From assembly GCA_018136815.1 (NCBI GenBank), contig CM030932.1:6672915-6736914 (forward strand): DNA of 64,000 bases, written 5' to 3'. The translations under genes and the position numbers were made by a program. Of this stretch, positions 53,847 through 64,000 are shown piece by piece (the first letter of the stretch is position 1; every line of letters begins with the position of its first letter). The notes below the pieces were generated by a model that searched no databases, was not told the origin of the DNA, and was given only the letters and a program-made list of their open reading frames with translations. This stretch comes from Isochrysis galbana (Eukaryota > Haptophyta > Isochrysidales > Isochrysidaceae).

Positions 53847-55106
53847 ATGCTGCTGGGCACTAGCGTGCTCGTCGCGCTCTCGGCCGCGGGATGGCTGGCG
53901 ACGCCAGCGGCTCCTGGGCTCGGCGTGCGAAGCCATTTGCGCCGGAGGCGCCACGCGCCAAGTAATCTTTGCGACCGGCTCACAGTGCGAGATCTGCGCG
54001 AGCGCCTCGGCCGGCTCGGTGTCGACAGCTCGGATGTGTTTGAGCGTGCTGAGCTGGAGCGTCTTCTCGACGAGCAGCTGGAGCTTTGCACGGATTCTTC
54101 GCGCCCCTCCACGACTTCTTCAGCTGTATCTGACTCTTCCAATCTACCACCTGTCCACACGATGCATATCCAAGAGCTGATGTCCGAGCTAGAGCTGCTT
54201 GGTGTCCAGTTCAATGTTCTTGACTCACAAGGAGCACTTGCACGCAAATTGCAGGTGGCCCGCTCTGCGCGTGGAAGGACGCGCCCTCGTGACACACACG
54301 TTCCACACGCGGCGAGTTGGGCCGCTGCAAGACAGCCGGTCAAGACACCCAGAAAGACGCCCCTCACTGAGGTACATGGCCCCCAAACAACTTTCCAAGC
54401 CAAGCGGTCTACACCCTCACCTGTCGACCGTGCAGCGTCGGTTCAGCAGGAACCCACACCTTCGTCATTCGACAGCAACAAGTCCACGACCCGGACTTCA
54501 CAGCGTCAGCGCAGCACGAATGGTGATAGGGATGTGCCCCACACACGTCAGCAACGCCTTGATGGGACGGGTAACGGGAGCTTCCTAGCGAATGGGGAGT
54601 TGTCAAAGATGGACGATGGGCAAGCGAATCTGGTGGACACCCGCCTTGGAGACTCACGGGGCGGCGTCGATGAAGTTAGCGCTGTTGAAGTCGACCTTGC
54701 TGAGGGACTAGAAATTCTGCGTAGTGCTGCTTCAAGTGCGTTGAGTATTGCGGCGCCGACAGCTCGTGCGGCCGTTGCAGCGGCCACTTCGGCGGTGGCC
54801 GATCCAAAGAATGTCACCACCCGCCATTCGCCAAGGCGATTTTTGAGCCGCCTTGGCCGGAGCAGTCTGCCGCGATTGACCACGCGGACGAAGATAATGG
54901 CTCTCGTCTCTTGCATCTGTGCGCTGCGCTTCGGATTGACGCGCACCATCCTAGGTGTTGCAAGTGTTATTCTCGTCCTTGATCTCGGACAAGTGGCTCG
55001 TGGTCGTCTCACTGCTGAGAAACGCGCGTCTGCTAATTTCGGTCGCGCTTCTGAGTGTCAACGCGATGGGGCCGACAGGATTGACACTACAGCCGAGCCA
55101 CCGTGA
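53847..55106 (+). CDS. Unknown protein with two SAP-like motifs and a C-terminal membrane segment
   Basis: Single-exon frame of 419 residues. The N-terminus is signal-peptide-like (LLGTSVLVALSAAGWLATPA). Two tandem helix-turn-helix motifs of SAP or MANF-C type follow: LTVRDLRERLGRLGVDSSDV (about 45-78) and IQELMSELELLGVQFNVLDS (about 108-140). The middle is Ser/Thr/Arg-rich and probably disordered. The end has an Ala-rich amphipathic stretch (SSALSIAAPTARAAVAAATS) and two hydrophobic segments (about 350-385). Such SAP-like motifs are common in algal organelle proteins, but the function here is not known. A secretory or plastid membrane location is inferred from the leader and tail. Confidence 0.6.
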   Translation: MLLGTSVLVALSAAGWLATPAAPGLGVRSHLRRRRHAPSNLCDRLTVRDLRERLGRLGVDSSDVFERAELERLLDEQLELCTDSSRPSTTSSAVSDSSNLPPVHTMHIQELMSELELLGVQFNVLDSQGALARKLQVARSARGRTRPRDTHVPHAASWAAARQPVKTPRKTPLTEVHGPQTTFQAKRSTPSPVDRAASVQQEPTPSSFDSNKSTTRTSQRQRSTNGDRDVPHTRQQRLDGTGNGSFLANGELSKMDDGQANLVDTRLGDSRGGVDEVSAVEVDLAEGLEILRSAASSALSIAAPTARAAVAAATSAVADPKNVTTRHSPRRFLSRLGRSSLPRLTTRTKIMALVSCICALRFGLTRTILGVASVILVLDLGQVARGRLTAEKRASANFGRASECQRDGADRIDTTAEPP

Positions 55107-56809
55107 TTCGTGACTTTTGTAGCCTATTCTGATGCTACGCCTATGCGGTTGTTTTACGAGGATGGCATAGGGATGAATTGAATGTTGAATGAGACAAACA
55201 TGCGGCGTGGATGGAGGACGGCGCGCGTTTGCAGTTTAAAAATTACTCAGTTTGCCATTTTCAGTTTCAGTTCCAGGTTAGGCCGTGAGTGGCACATCCG
55301 CCGTCATCGTGCGCAGGTGCATGTGCTTCTTGTTATGGGTAGAAGGGAGCATACGGCACTCGCATGCCTATGAACCAATATCCAATGTTTTAGCTACTAC
55401 TGCATAATATTAAGGCATGCCCACTCGGTTCCGCCGAAAGGAAATTCAGAACTTAGAGTATCGTTTGAAGAGCATAGATAGATAGGGTCATGGAGCGCGC
55501 CGCTTCAGAAGATGGTGCAGAAGGAACTAGAGAAGAACACGCGCGTCGTCGGCGCGTTGGCGCTTCGGCGATAACGGCGTGTCCATGGTCTTTTGCTCTG
55601 CCCCCGACCCCCGACCCCTGGTCCCAGCCCCTGCCGCGCCGGCCGATGGGCCCGCCATTACCCGCCATGGCAGAAGCAGTGCCACCGAACGAAGCGACAG
55701 CGCGAAGGCGTAGGCTCGGAGCCCGGAGGCCGAGGGGGCGCAGCACAATGCACAATGCATTATAAATATTTAGATTTAGATTTAGATTTTATAGTTTATA
55801 GTAGTGTTTCGAATTTAATTGAAATTTCATTTTGTCCTCATTTGTATTTGTGCAGCTTGGCATAAGCAAAAAAAGCAGCAATCTGAACCTGAAGAGAATA
55901 TTCCGCCGGCTACGGTGCCTACTAGCAGCTTTGCTGTATGCCGGTCCCATCACTCCTTACTCGCCTTATTTACTGCCCCCCGTGTTGAGGTGCTTCTATT
56001 CGCCATCTTTCCTTGCCCCCTACCTGAGCTCGGACCTCCCGCATCCCCTTTGCCCTTGCTTGCCCCCCGCTCTTCATCATTCATTTGACTGATCTTCGTG
56101 AAAACTGAAGCACGCACGTGACATCGACGTCGTGTTCGTGTTGCATCGCAGCACGCAGTTTGAAACATCCCACATCCCTCCCCCCGCTCGACAGCGCGGC
56201 GGCGGACCTCCCGCCACTCACTCGCTTCCGACCTCCCGTCGTTCATGCTCATGCGATGCTCCCACCTCCCTTGCACAGGTATCGGGGCCAAGGCCGCGCG
56301 CGTGGTGAGGAAGCTATTAAGCAAAAAATCCGCCCCCCCCCCCTCTTGCACAGGCATCATGCGTGCGTTTTTCCTTCTGGAAGGATTCTGTCTGTGCCTT
56401 TAGTTTTACGCAAATGCATGGTGCATACCTGACCTCCCCTATCGCTCCGCAGTGTCACAAAAAAATTGTAGCGGAGAATTACAGATGCGAGAGTCTTAAT
56501 CTCACAAAACACTTTGCAACGCCCTGAGAATTCCCGGCCCAATCACAGATGGTGAATTCGCTCGACGGCCTGAAGCATGCTTTGCCCCCCCCCCCCCCTT
56601 TGCTCACAGAGAGTGGAGAGATGGCCTCGTGGCGCCTTCATGATGTTGCTCCTTCCCACCCACATCAGGAGCCGGAAATCAATATGCCACAGCTGCAAGG
56701 TGCATGCCGTCCGGTTGGCTGCCCATCTTGGCCCGTTCCTAATGACATGATCCGGCTCCTCGACGGATATCATCCACAATACCGACTCCTATGAATGCAA
56801 AATTGCATC
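55107..56809. other. Intergenic, no gene supported
   Basis: An ATGGAGCGCGCC block at 55492 resembles the start of the LINE-like frame at 36096, but the similarity does not extend. AT-rich TTTAGATTTAGA repeats lie at 55765-55790, and a C run at 56585-56598. The open frames lack domains. Confidence 0.4.
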
Positions 56810-58254
56810 CTATTGTTGCTGCACGTGGCTGAAGCGACACGCGTCACCTCGAGTGCAACGGCCACTTAGGAAGTCTAGGCACTGCGGCTGCCCGGCGGGG
56901 ACACCACCAGCCCCCTCTTCGTGCCGAAAGCGACAAGCACCACCTCGATTGCACGTGCCGTTTTGAAAATCTTTGCACAGAGGAATGGACATCTCTCCCT
57001 ATGATGGAAATGAGGACGAAAGAAGGCGTGAGATACGATCCGAAAGTCTTCCTATCCCATCCACGCTTGCTGTCTGTTCGGCCAGTGTGGAGGTAGTGCT
57101 AGAGGGGCGGGCAGAATCGAGGTACAGCAGACCGCGAGCGGGCGGTCCAAGAGTAGCTCGTGGGGACGATGCTTAAATGCGCACCGGAGCGCCTTCATGT
57201 GCGAACTTGCAAAGGGCTCCGCGCTGGCAGCGTCCATTCAAGAAGTCCTTACACACGGGCAAACCCGAGTACCCGTGGCCGTAGCCACCGCCGTAGCCGC
57301 CGTAACCACCACCGTAGCCGCCCCCATAACCACCTGGACCATCGCCAGATCCCCCGTATCCCGAGTAGTATCCACGACTGTATCCACCGCCATAGCCACC
57401 TCCATATCCACCACTGTATCCACCACCATATCCGTATTGACCACCACCAGCGGCAGCAAGATCATGACTGAACTTGCACGATGCGCCGCGATTGCACATG
57501 CCGTTTGCGAAGTCCTTGCACATTTGCATTTGAGCCGAGTAGCCAGGGTTGCCAACATGAGCAAATCGGCAGCTGTGTGTCAAGGGGGTAAGAGGACGCG
57601 TGAGCACCCATAGACTATCCGACAACAAAATGCATGGTAGCGACGACGTGCGAGACTCGACTAAGGTCTCTCGATGCATATGGTCAAGAGGGCGTACCTG
57701 CCGCCGCGGTGACATAAGCCGTTTTGGAAGTCTTTGCATATCTGACCACCGTAGCCACCTCCGCCACCATAGCCACCGTAGCCACCAAAACCAGCATCGT
57801 AGCCACCAGCACCGCCGTAGTCGCCCGAATTAAACCCGGGTGGTGGCGCCATCAGTGGTGCTGGCGGGGCATGCGCACCCTCCGCAGTGCCACCCATGCT
57901 GCTGCTGCCTTCGACTTGATTCCAATCGCCGTGCTCCGCAGAGTCGACTCCATGCTGAGCGTGAGCGTCGCCCTCTGTTCCGGTCGAGGCTGGCAAGTGA
58001 GCCTCCACATAAGTCACAGGCGTCTGAACAGCCGCATCCGATTCGGCCACGGCCCCCTCGATAGCAGCCTCTCGCTGTGTAGCCTGCTCGGCCGGCGCTA
58101 TCGCCTCTGTCGGCCCGTCTTGTGGCGGCGGCGCCTCGTCATCCAGTCCGCCGTTGGGCTCCTCTTCGGCAGGGCGTGCGCGCTTGGGAGCGCTCTGCTC
58201 TTGGTCCTCGTGCTCAAGCTCGTGCTTCCTCGTCTCTGCCGGTGCCTCCATCAC
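56810..58254 (-). CDS. RNA-binding-type protein with five CCCH zinc fingers and Gly/Tyr-rich linkers
   Basis: Three exons: 58254-57698, 57572-57185 and 56998-56810, 377 residues. All five fingers have spacing C-x7-C-x5-C-x3-H: CKDFQNGLCHRGGSCRFAH (completed by splicing), CKDFANGMCNRGASCKFSH, CKDFLNGRCQRGALCKFAH, CKDFQNGTCNRGGACRFRH and CLDFLSGRCTRGDACRFSH. Fingers 2 and 3 are separated by a long GGY repeat region (about 57450-57260), and finger 1 is preceded by another. The first 120 residues are acidic. Fingers of this type usually bind single-stranded RNA, as in splicing and mRNA-decay factors, and Gly/Tyr-rich stretches favour condensates. The specific pathway is unknown. Confidence 0.9.
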
Positions 58255-59497
58255 CGCGCCTGCTGGCGGAGCGCTCGGCGCTCGGCGGCGAGTCAGTCAG
58301 TCCCGCTCTCTCTCGCGCGCGCACACAGACCCCTCTCGCCCTTCTCCTCCTGCTCGCGCCCCCAGGCGGCGGCGGCGGTGGCGACAGAGCGGCGGCACAC
58401 GCGGGGGGGGGGGGGGGGCCGAGAGGGTTGGGGGAGGGAAGCAGCGGTCAAATCGCCTCCCTCTTCCCTTCCCCCCCCTTCCCCCCCCCCCCTTCCCCCC
58501 CCCCCCCCCTTCCTCCCCCCCCCCCTTCCTCCCCCCCCCGCCGGTGGTGCGTCGTCGTGCGCGGAGTACTTCTATCTCTCTACTCGTCAGAGTTTTCTTG
58601 TTGTCTTAGTGTAACCTTAGTGCTGCGGGACCGTAGCCCTTCGACGGCAACGGAGCCCCTCCCCCGCTATGGGGGGGTGTGCGCGGCTGGCGCATGGCTC
58701 GTCCGGTGTCTTTATGTGGCTAGGGACTCTAGGAATTCTAGCTTACAAGATGTCCTACGACGCTATAAGTTCTAACTTGGTATCCCCGCCCCCGCCCCCG
58801 CCGAGAGGTCACCGCCGCACAATCTCCATGATCCATGACGCCATGACCCCATGACATGACACCAGCGCGCGCGTCGACGCTCAAGGGTGCAACACAACAT
58901 CGAATGGACTCGACGAATTCGATGAAAATCTTTCCTTCGAATTTGTGGCTGCCGAGTGTAGAGGTGGGGACGGGAAAAATCGACTTTTCACTTTTCACAA
59001 TTGCACCCAAAATTCGATGTGAATGCATGGAGCATGGAGAGGTGTCTCATGCTATCATAAGAGCTTCTGCAAAGTTTCAGAAGCCAATTGTTTCATGGTG
59101 GCGAGTACGAGCGAAGACAATGCGGTGTTTTTTCGCGGTGGCCAGTGAGTTTTTTTAAGTAGATTTTGGCGCGTTGGAGCCACGCAATGAAGGATGCTAG
59201 TGCCCACCAAAGGCCACTTTCGGGGTTGCAGGGCTGGAATCCCGTCCTCTGCCGTCCCCAAAGGGCAGAAGTGTCACTTCCAGCACGCACACACCACACA
59301 CCCGACACCCGCCCCAGCTATCCAGCCCTTCCTTCCGGCAATTGACATGCCAACGCAGGGCCTGAGGCCTGAGGATGGTTGTGCAAGCCCACCTTGGGGG
59401 TGTCTGCGATGGAGAGAGAGGGGCGCGAGGCCCCCATTGGCCTCCTACTTATAAAAGTAGTTGACTTACGGGCCCCTGAGAGGGGAGTAACTGGTAC
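58255..59497. other. Intergenic, no gene seen
   Basis: Upstream flank of the CCCH gene with very long C runs (58470-58545). From 58860 to 59160 the GC content drops, with no recognised feature. Confidence 0.4.
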
Positions 59498-60139
59498 TGT
59501 GGTTGTGTGGGGTGATGAGAGGCTGTGGCTGCTGTGTGTGATTGATGGTGTATGGTGTGGAGAGGCTGTGCATGGTAGTAACATGTGAAGTACAAACAAA
59601 CAGAGGAGGGCACGGGGGATGGAGTGACACGGACGGGAGACGGGAGAGGCGCACGCGGACGGGGGCGAGACCAAGGGTTCGGTCTCGAACGGCATGAGGA
59701 CGGGCGGGGCGAGCACGGAGGGCACAGGCAGACCGAAGGGGCACGGAAGCGCTCGAGCGGTGGCGCTGATCGCAGGACCGAAGAACAAGGGACAAGGGAG
59801 AGGACACTCGCGGGGAAAAGTAAACACGGGGGGGGGGGGGGGGGGAGCACGCGGGAAAAGAAAGGGATGAAACGAGGCCGGAAACTCAAGGGAACACTCG
59901 GGGAGAGAACGGGGGGAGGGGGGAGGAGAGAGGGGAGACGGACCTAATGGGCGACGCGGGGAGGGGGCGTCGGAGCGAGACAACGAGGAGGGGGTCTCGC
60001 GGGGAAACCTAATGGCGGGAAGGAAACGCAATGTAGGGAGGGGGCACCGGAGCGTGACGGCGGGGAGGGAGTCACGCAAGGAAAACCTAGCGGTTGGGAA
60101 TGTACAAGGGGGAACAGGCAACCCCCCCTACCCGCAACA
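59498..60139 (-). mobile_element. Solo LTR, family B, copy 3, with target duplication
   Basis: The minus strand begins TGTTGCGGGTAGGGG and ends CACAACCACA, 642 bp. GGTAC stands on both sides (59493-59497 and 60140-60144), a perfect 5-bp target-site duplication. This proves insertion as an LTR element followed by recombination to a solo LTR. Confidence 0.92.
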
Positions 60140-60144
60140 GGTAC

Positions 60145-60764
60145 CTGACCGAAGGGGAGGGCACGAGGGCCGGTTGGTCTCGGTCTGCCCCCATGGCCAC
60201 CTACTACTACTGCACCTACTGCACGCAAGAGAGAGAAGGCAGAGCAACGTATAAGTAGCAAACGGCACTTGAAACTTTTGAAACGTGAAAGGCGAAGAAT
60301 TAATAGGCAATCGGCAAAGAGGGGAGGCACGCTAGTGGTGCCACGAGCACTAGCACTAAGGGCGATGCCTCATGCGGTAATAATTGTGTACGTCGTCGAG
60401 CCGGCGTGGTGCGTGGTTGTGGTTGCGTCCTCCCGAGCAAGAGACCAACACTTAGCTTTAGTTTGTAGATTTTTCTTTTGTGCAAGTCACGCGCTAGCCC
60501 AAGAGCTCAAGCAACTGCCATCTCCACACTTTCCCCCTTTCCTCGTTGCACTTCCCTTTTTGACACGAATGCAAATGTGTCCCTTCGAGAAAAATTGAAT
60601 TGGCCTCGCACGACGCAGCGTTATTGGGTACCTTGGAACACTCTTTGCAGAGCGCAAGGTGAGTAGACGAGCGTTGCCGATGGGCGGGGAATCAGGCGGG
60701 CGCGGACAAAGGCAAGGTGATTGGACGAGTTGACACGAATTGCTCCTTCAACTTCTACCGTTCC
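60145..60764. other. Intergenic, no gene seen
   Basis: No domain-bearing frame, RNA gene or repeat match is recognised. Confidence 0.4.
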
Positions 60765-61356
60765 TCATCTCCCACCTGTAAAAGGAGACAGGGAATACCG
60801 CCGAGGAAAGTGCAGATCCTGGCCAGGAGGAGCCGCCACGGTTTGAGACGCATTTGACGTGCCAAATAACTGCTCCCTCTCCGGTGTCCAGCTTGCAGGC
60901 CAGCATTTAGATGCACGCCGCGGCCCATGAAGAAACCAAGGCCTCATCTCAATCAGATACAAGACGATATCAAGCAGGTCAAAGCTTTTGGGCATGGTGC
61001 AGTGGCACAGTCCACCAAAATGTGCCAAAAGTTGGAGGAGGAGAGCACGCGAAACGTTTTCGGCCGATCGCAACGTCATCGCATCGAGACAGACCCTTTT
61101 GATGGGCTCTACTGCCATCCGAGGGTCCTCTGGAGTAAAATTCATCGTGGACACAGAATCACATTCTAGAACTGGAGCACCATCGAACTCTGGGTCAGCC
61201 CAGAAAAGAGTATCCGCTAGCAATGGACGCAGCGCACCCATACTCGTCATCTCACATGCCTGTCTGAGGGCACGAGTGGCATTGGTGGGAGGTGGCACGG
61301 GAAGGGGTGGGGCTGCTGCTGGCCCAAGGCCAACCAGTGGCGACTTCCTCTGTCAT
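60765..61356 (-). CDS. Unknown frame, possible last exon
   Basis: The minus-strand frame is open from an acceptor-like site (GAATGACAG, ending at 61357) to a stop at 60765. It contains PLLADTLFWADPEFDGAPVL and SAENVSRALLLQLLAHFGGL. Composition suggests coding, but there is no good ATG near the start, so it would need an upstream exon. It could be a 3' exon of the Mpv17-ACT gene in an alternative splice form, or part of a separate gene. Family not recognised. Confidence 0.35.
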
Positions 61357-61454
61357 TCGTCAAGCGAGTATAAGCATTTTGCTTAGATACGGCATGCACA
61401 TGCGATACACGATGCCAACATGCGATTCACATTCGAATCCACTGACACCGCAGC

Positions 61455-62774
61455 TCATGTGCTTTGCTGGGTGGTACTATCCTTGCGCGCGAGTTTTCGG
61501 TTGAGCTTTGTCAAGTGCTCACTGAATGCAGACACGTTGGGGTTTGGATCCACTTCCACGATTCCTATCCGCCACATGGGCTCGAACGCCTCGAGTTGGT
61601 TGCGAATGGCGTTGATGTCTCGCGGCGAAAATGCTCGGACCATCCCGGTGATAGTGAAACGCTTCTCGGGGTCTTGCTTGCCAGGCACAGTGAGGACAGC
61701 TTGGTGGCATGAGAGAGCAGTGATGTCGAGTGACATGTCGGCCAGCTCGACGCACAGTTTCTCCAGGACGCCAGGCTCGTCTGCGCCCTGCAAGTGGATT
61801 TCCGCCATGAAGGCTACGTCCGGTTCAGACGAGGTGCCGCGAGTGGGGTCTGTTGGCAGAATGTTGACGGACATATCCTCCTGGCTCGTGAGGATACGCA
61901 CCGCCTCGGCTGACTTGCTTGGATCACACTCAATGAGCATGACGGTGACGAAGTCGAGCCCAACCTTGTACATTTTGGCGTCCAGAACATTGCACTGGAT
62001 CCCCCTGAGCTGCCGTGAAAGCTGGGCCACGAATCCAATCCGATCCCGGCCGGTTGCAGATACAAGCATGTGCGACTTGGATGGGTCATACGCATACGCT
62101 GGCTTGGTTGCCACACGCCAGTCCAGCAACTCGGAGAGAGCTCGGCCCTGGTTCCCGCTGACATCCTCAGACACATCAGGGACAAGCTCAGCAGGTACAT
62201 CGTCGCTCCCGCGCATGTACGAGAGGATACAGGTCCAGAATAGGGAGGTCGTGGCGACCCATGGAATGCGCAGGTGCATAGGCATGAAGGCGAAGTTGAT
62301 GATGGTCGACGGCACCCATAGCTTCCATAGCGCGACTAGATCCTCCTTGCTGTTTTTGGCGTACTTTCTCAGGCCATCCAAGATTTGCCCCCCGTTGACC
62401 ACCTCCTTGAGCGAGTAGAAGCAGGGGAAGTACAAGAAAGGGTGGTGAACAAACTGGTCAAGAAGAACCTGAGCGACCATGCTGCGTGTGCCGGCTGCAT
62501 CGGCGAGCTTGGCGGTAAGGGGCTTGGCGGCATACGAGGCGGCATTGGGGAAGAGCCGTCCGAAGAGCGGCACATAGAGCGCATACTGGACCCCTCCAAG
62601 ATAGACCATCCCGAAGGAGGCGAACGTCATGTTCCGCTTCCAGTCGATGCGCTCTCGCCGCTCGATGTACGTCTGCACGAGCCAGTCGGAGAAGGAGGTC
62701 TTGGCGCAAGAGAAGGCGCAGCCGAACTTGAAGGGGTGGTCCCTTGCGACGCGGCCGATCAGACTGAGCACCAT
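61455..62774 (-). CDS. Mpv17/PMP22-family membrane protein fused to two ACT domains
   Basis: 439 residues, no intron. Residues 1-190 are an Mpv17/PMP22 domain with the signature region LWKLWVPSTIINFAFMPMHL (150-169) and about four membrane helices. Proteins of this family sit in mitochondrial inner, peroxisomal or plastid membranes and are thought to form channels. Residues 235-310 (MLVSATGRDRIGFVAQLSRQ) and 322-408 (EIHLQGADEPGVLEKLCVEL) are two ACT domains of the GcvR-like double type that usually bind small ligands such as amino acids. The start MVLSLIGRVA begins the Mpv17 fold directly; the frame upstream to 63035 is GC-rich 5' UTR. A ligand-gated membrane protein is a reasonable inference but is untested. 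Confidence 0.85.
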   Translation of the reverse strand: MVLSLIGRVARDHPFKFGCAFSCAKTSFSDWLVQTYIERRERIDWKRNMTFASFGMVYLGGVQYALYVPLFGRLFPNAASYAAKPLTAKLADAAGTRSMVAQVLLDQFVHHPFLYFPCFYSLKEVVNGGQILDGLRKYAKNSKEDLVALWKLWVPSTIINFAFMPMHLRIPWVATTSLFWTCILSYMRGSDDVPAELVPDVSEDVSGNQGRALSELLDWRVATKPAYAYDPSKSHMLVSATGRDRIGFVAQLSRQLRGIQCNVLDAKMYKVGLDFVTVMLIECDPSKSAEAVRILTSQEDMSVNILPTDPTRGTSSEPDVAFMAEIHLQGADEPGVLEKLCVELADMSLDITALSCHQAVLTVPGKQDPEKRFTITGMVRAFSPRDINAIRNQLEAFEPMWRIGIVEVDPNPNVSAFSEHLTKLNRKLARKDSTTQQST

Positions 62775-63609
62775 CGTCTTTGGCAGCTGCGCCGCGTGGC
62801 AGCGAAAGGGCGGGGCGCCGCGACGGGGGAGTGAGGGCAGCAGCGGGCGGGTCCACCGCGGCCGAGGGAGAGGAGAGGGGCCGGGGGGGGAGGGGGGAGG
62901 GGACGGGGGGAGGAAGAAGGTGGTGGTGGGTGCCTCGAGAGAGAGTGGTGCTTGTGCTGGTACTGGAGAAAGATGGAGAAGGCGGAAAGGGAAGAAGAGA
63001 GTATGAGTCTTGGAGAGGGCAATCTTTACCCACACACAAGAGAGCAGTGGCAGCTCGTTCGACCACTGGGGGGGGGGGGGGGGGGGGGGCGTGAGCTAGC
63101 TCCCCCCCCCCCCCCCCCCCTAAGAGAATCCGAAGGGGGGAGGACGAGGAAGGGGGCTCCGACCAAAGAGGTGAGGGCATCATTCCGTGAATCGGCCTCT
63201 CATTCTCACTCCTCCACCCACGTGAGAAGGAAGGCCACGCGTGCCGCGTAGAGAAGCTTGCTCTCTCTCTTCTTCTCCCGCGCTTTCCCTCCCCCCCCCC
63301 GCCCCCCCCCGCTCTCTCCCCTTCCCTCTCTCCCTCAACAGGAGGAGAACTAGCAGAATCTAGATGGGCGTGATCCCCCCCTCGCCTATCATTATAACAG
63401 ACGACCATGAGTGCAGGAGTGCCGTTACACTCTACCCACCAGGCAATAAATATACTACGACGCACTTGGGACCCAAGGCACAAAACTATGAGTGCCTGAT
63501 TATACCTCTCCCCTCGCAGGCCCGCGGCTCCCGATAGAAAAAAACTTCGTAAAGATTCCGGGCTATGCAGATGCAGCTCTCTCTTAATTTTTAGAGGCGG
63601 ATAGAAGCA
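62775..63609. other. Intergenic, rich in G and C runs
   Basis: Runs of about 20 G (63068-63088) and about 19 C (63102-63120) lie back to back and could form a hairpin or G-quadruplex. C runs continue to 63310. No gene. Confidence 0.6.
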
Positions 63610-63725
63610 GCTTTTTGAACCTAGCAACCTAGCTGGGAAACACGTGTTTACCGTGTTTCTACAAAAGCCGAACACAGCTGTGTTTTGCCGTGTTTCAAAC
63701 CCCCTCCTATTTGGCCGTCGTGTTT
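63610..63725 (-). repeat. AAAYACRGT word repeat, copy 4
   Basis: On the minus strand it matches copy 2 (26855-26985): the AAACACGG words, a GGCTTTTGTAGAAACACGG core, and TTTCCCAGCTAGGT at the end. Confidence 0.65.
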
Positions 63726-63854
63726 GTAGCAGCTGGCGAGTGGCTAGGGGCGTGAGCGCGCGCCCAGCGCGTGGCTCGCTGCCGTGCGCACCGAGCAACC
63801 AGCACGGCGAAGCGGCGAAGCGCACCGCGCGCGCTACAGCTGCAGCTGCGCGAA

Positions 63855-64000
63855 ACGGACTTCGGATCAGAAAGTTGAGCGGGCAGACGCAGCTCACGCC
63901 CAAAGATCAAAGACGCTGGAGACCGGGAGGTAACACGACCGGAAGAAGCCCTCAACGAGAGGAGTAGGAACGGCAAATGGTCGACCCAATGACCGCCACC
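63855..64000 (-). mobile_element. Gypsy integrase fossil, cut by the window edge
   Basis: The minus strand encodes GGHWVDHLPFLLLSLRASSG and LIFGRELRLPAQLSDP, matching the integrase C-terminal part of the left-hand element. The rest lies beyond base 64000. Broken on the left side. Confidence 0.8.

Noticed and set aside
55490-55765. Frame starting MERAASEDGAEG, similar start to the LINE-like frame at 36096
   Set aside because: Similarity ends after the first few residues and the rest is GC-biased without a domain.
62458-63903. 481-residue minus-strand frame overlapping the Mpv17-ACT gene
   Set aside because: Runs out of frame through C and G homopolymers and the 5' end of a well-supported gene; composition follows the homopolymers.

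Overview
The window is nuclear DNA from a eukaryote, most likely a unicellular alga. The evidence is short spliceosomal introns (75 to 182 bp, nearly all beginning GTGCG or GTGAG and ending in AG), a plant-type dihydrodipicolinate reductase, a plant-type ubiquitin-hydrolase-like giant protein, and dense transposable elements. Four proteins begin with a signal-peptide-like segment, which would fit a complex (secondary) plastid. That is an inference, and I cannot name the lineage.

Layout. 1-8063: a long, apparently whole Ty3/gypsy chromovirus polyprotein, its 3' LTR, and the first part of a second internal region. 9084-15690: a small membrane-protein gene, a solo LTR, dolichol kinase and an LTR fragment. 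15690-22475: an unknown two-exon gene followed by nested debris (LINE ends, a gypsy RT piece, an LTR). 22475-28205: a 3'-5' exonuclease gene with a 300-bp (GA)n tract upstream, a copia gag fossil, and a GDT1/TMEM165 ion-transporter gene. 28206-41400: mostly repeats (piggyBac and hAT remnants, a LINE-like element, a gypsy protease fossil) around two conserved genes, an Aha1 N-domain co-chaperone and mitochondrial ribosomal uS13. 41409-62774: the gene-rich part, with the UCH-like giant, dapB, a two-motif SAP-like protein, a five-finger CCCH protein, and an Mpv17-ACT-ACT fusion. The right edge holds another gypsy integrase fossil.

The host genes do unrelated housekeeping jobs (N-glycosylation, lysine synthesis, Hsp90 regulation, translation, RNA binding, Golgi ion balance). 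There is no operon-like logic.

The most unusual observation is that the gypsy polyprotein carries, ahead of its protease, a complete domain resembling the phage-type DNA methyltransferase-like family: motif I, HPPC, ENP, a PWEHGTG block and the RSRT...G.A.AMA C-terminal signature. The same polyprotein ends in a chromodomain. Other points worth a second look are a dispersed repeat whose internal words change together from copy to copy, a palindromic 20-mer at five repeat boundaries, LINE and short repeats that share a 3' tail, and the Mpv17-ACT-ACT fusion.
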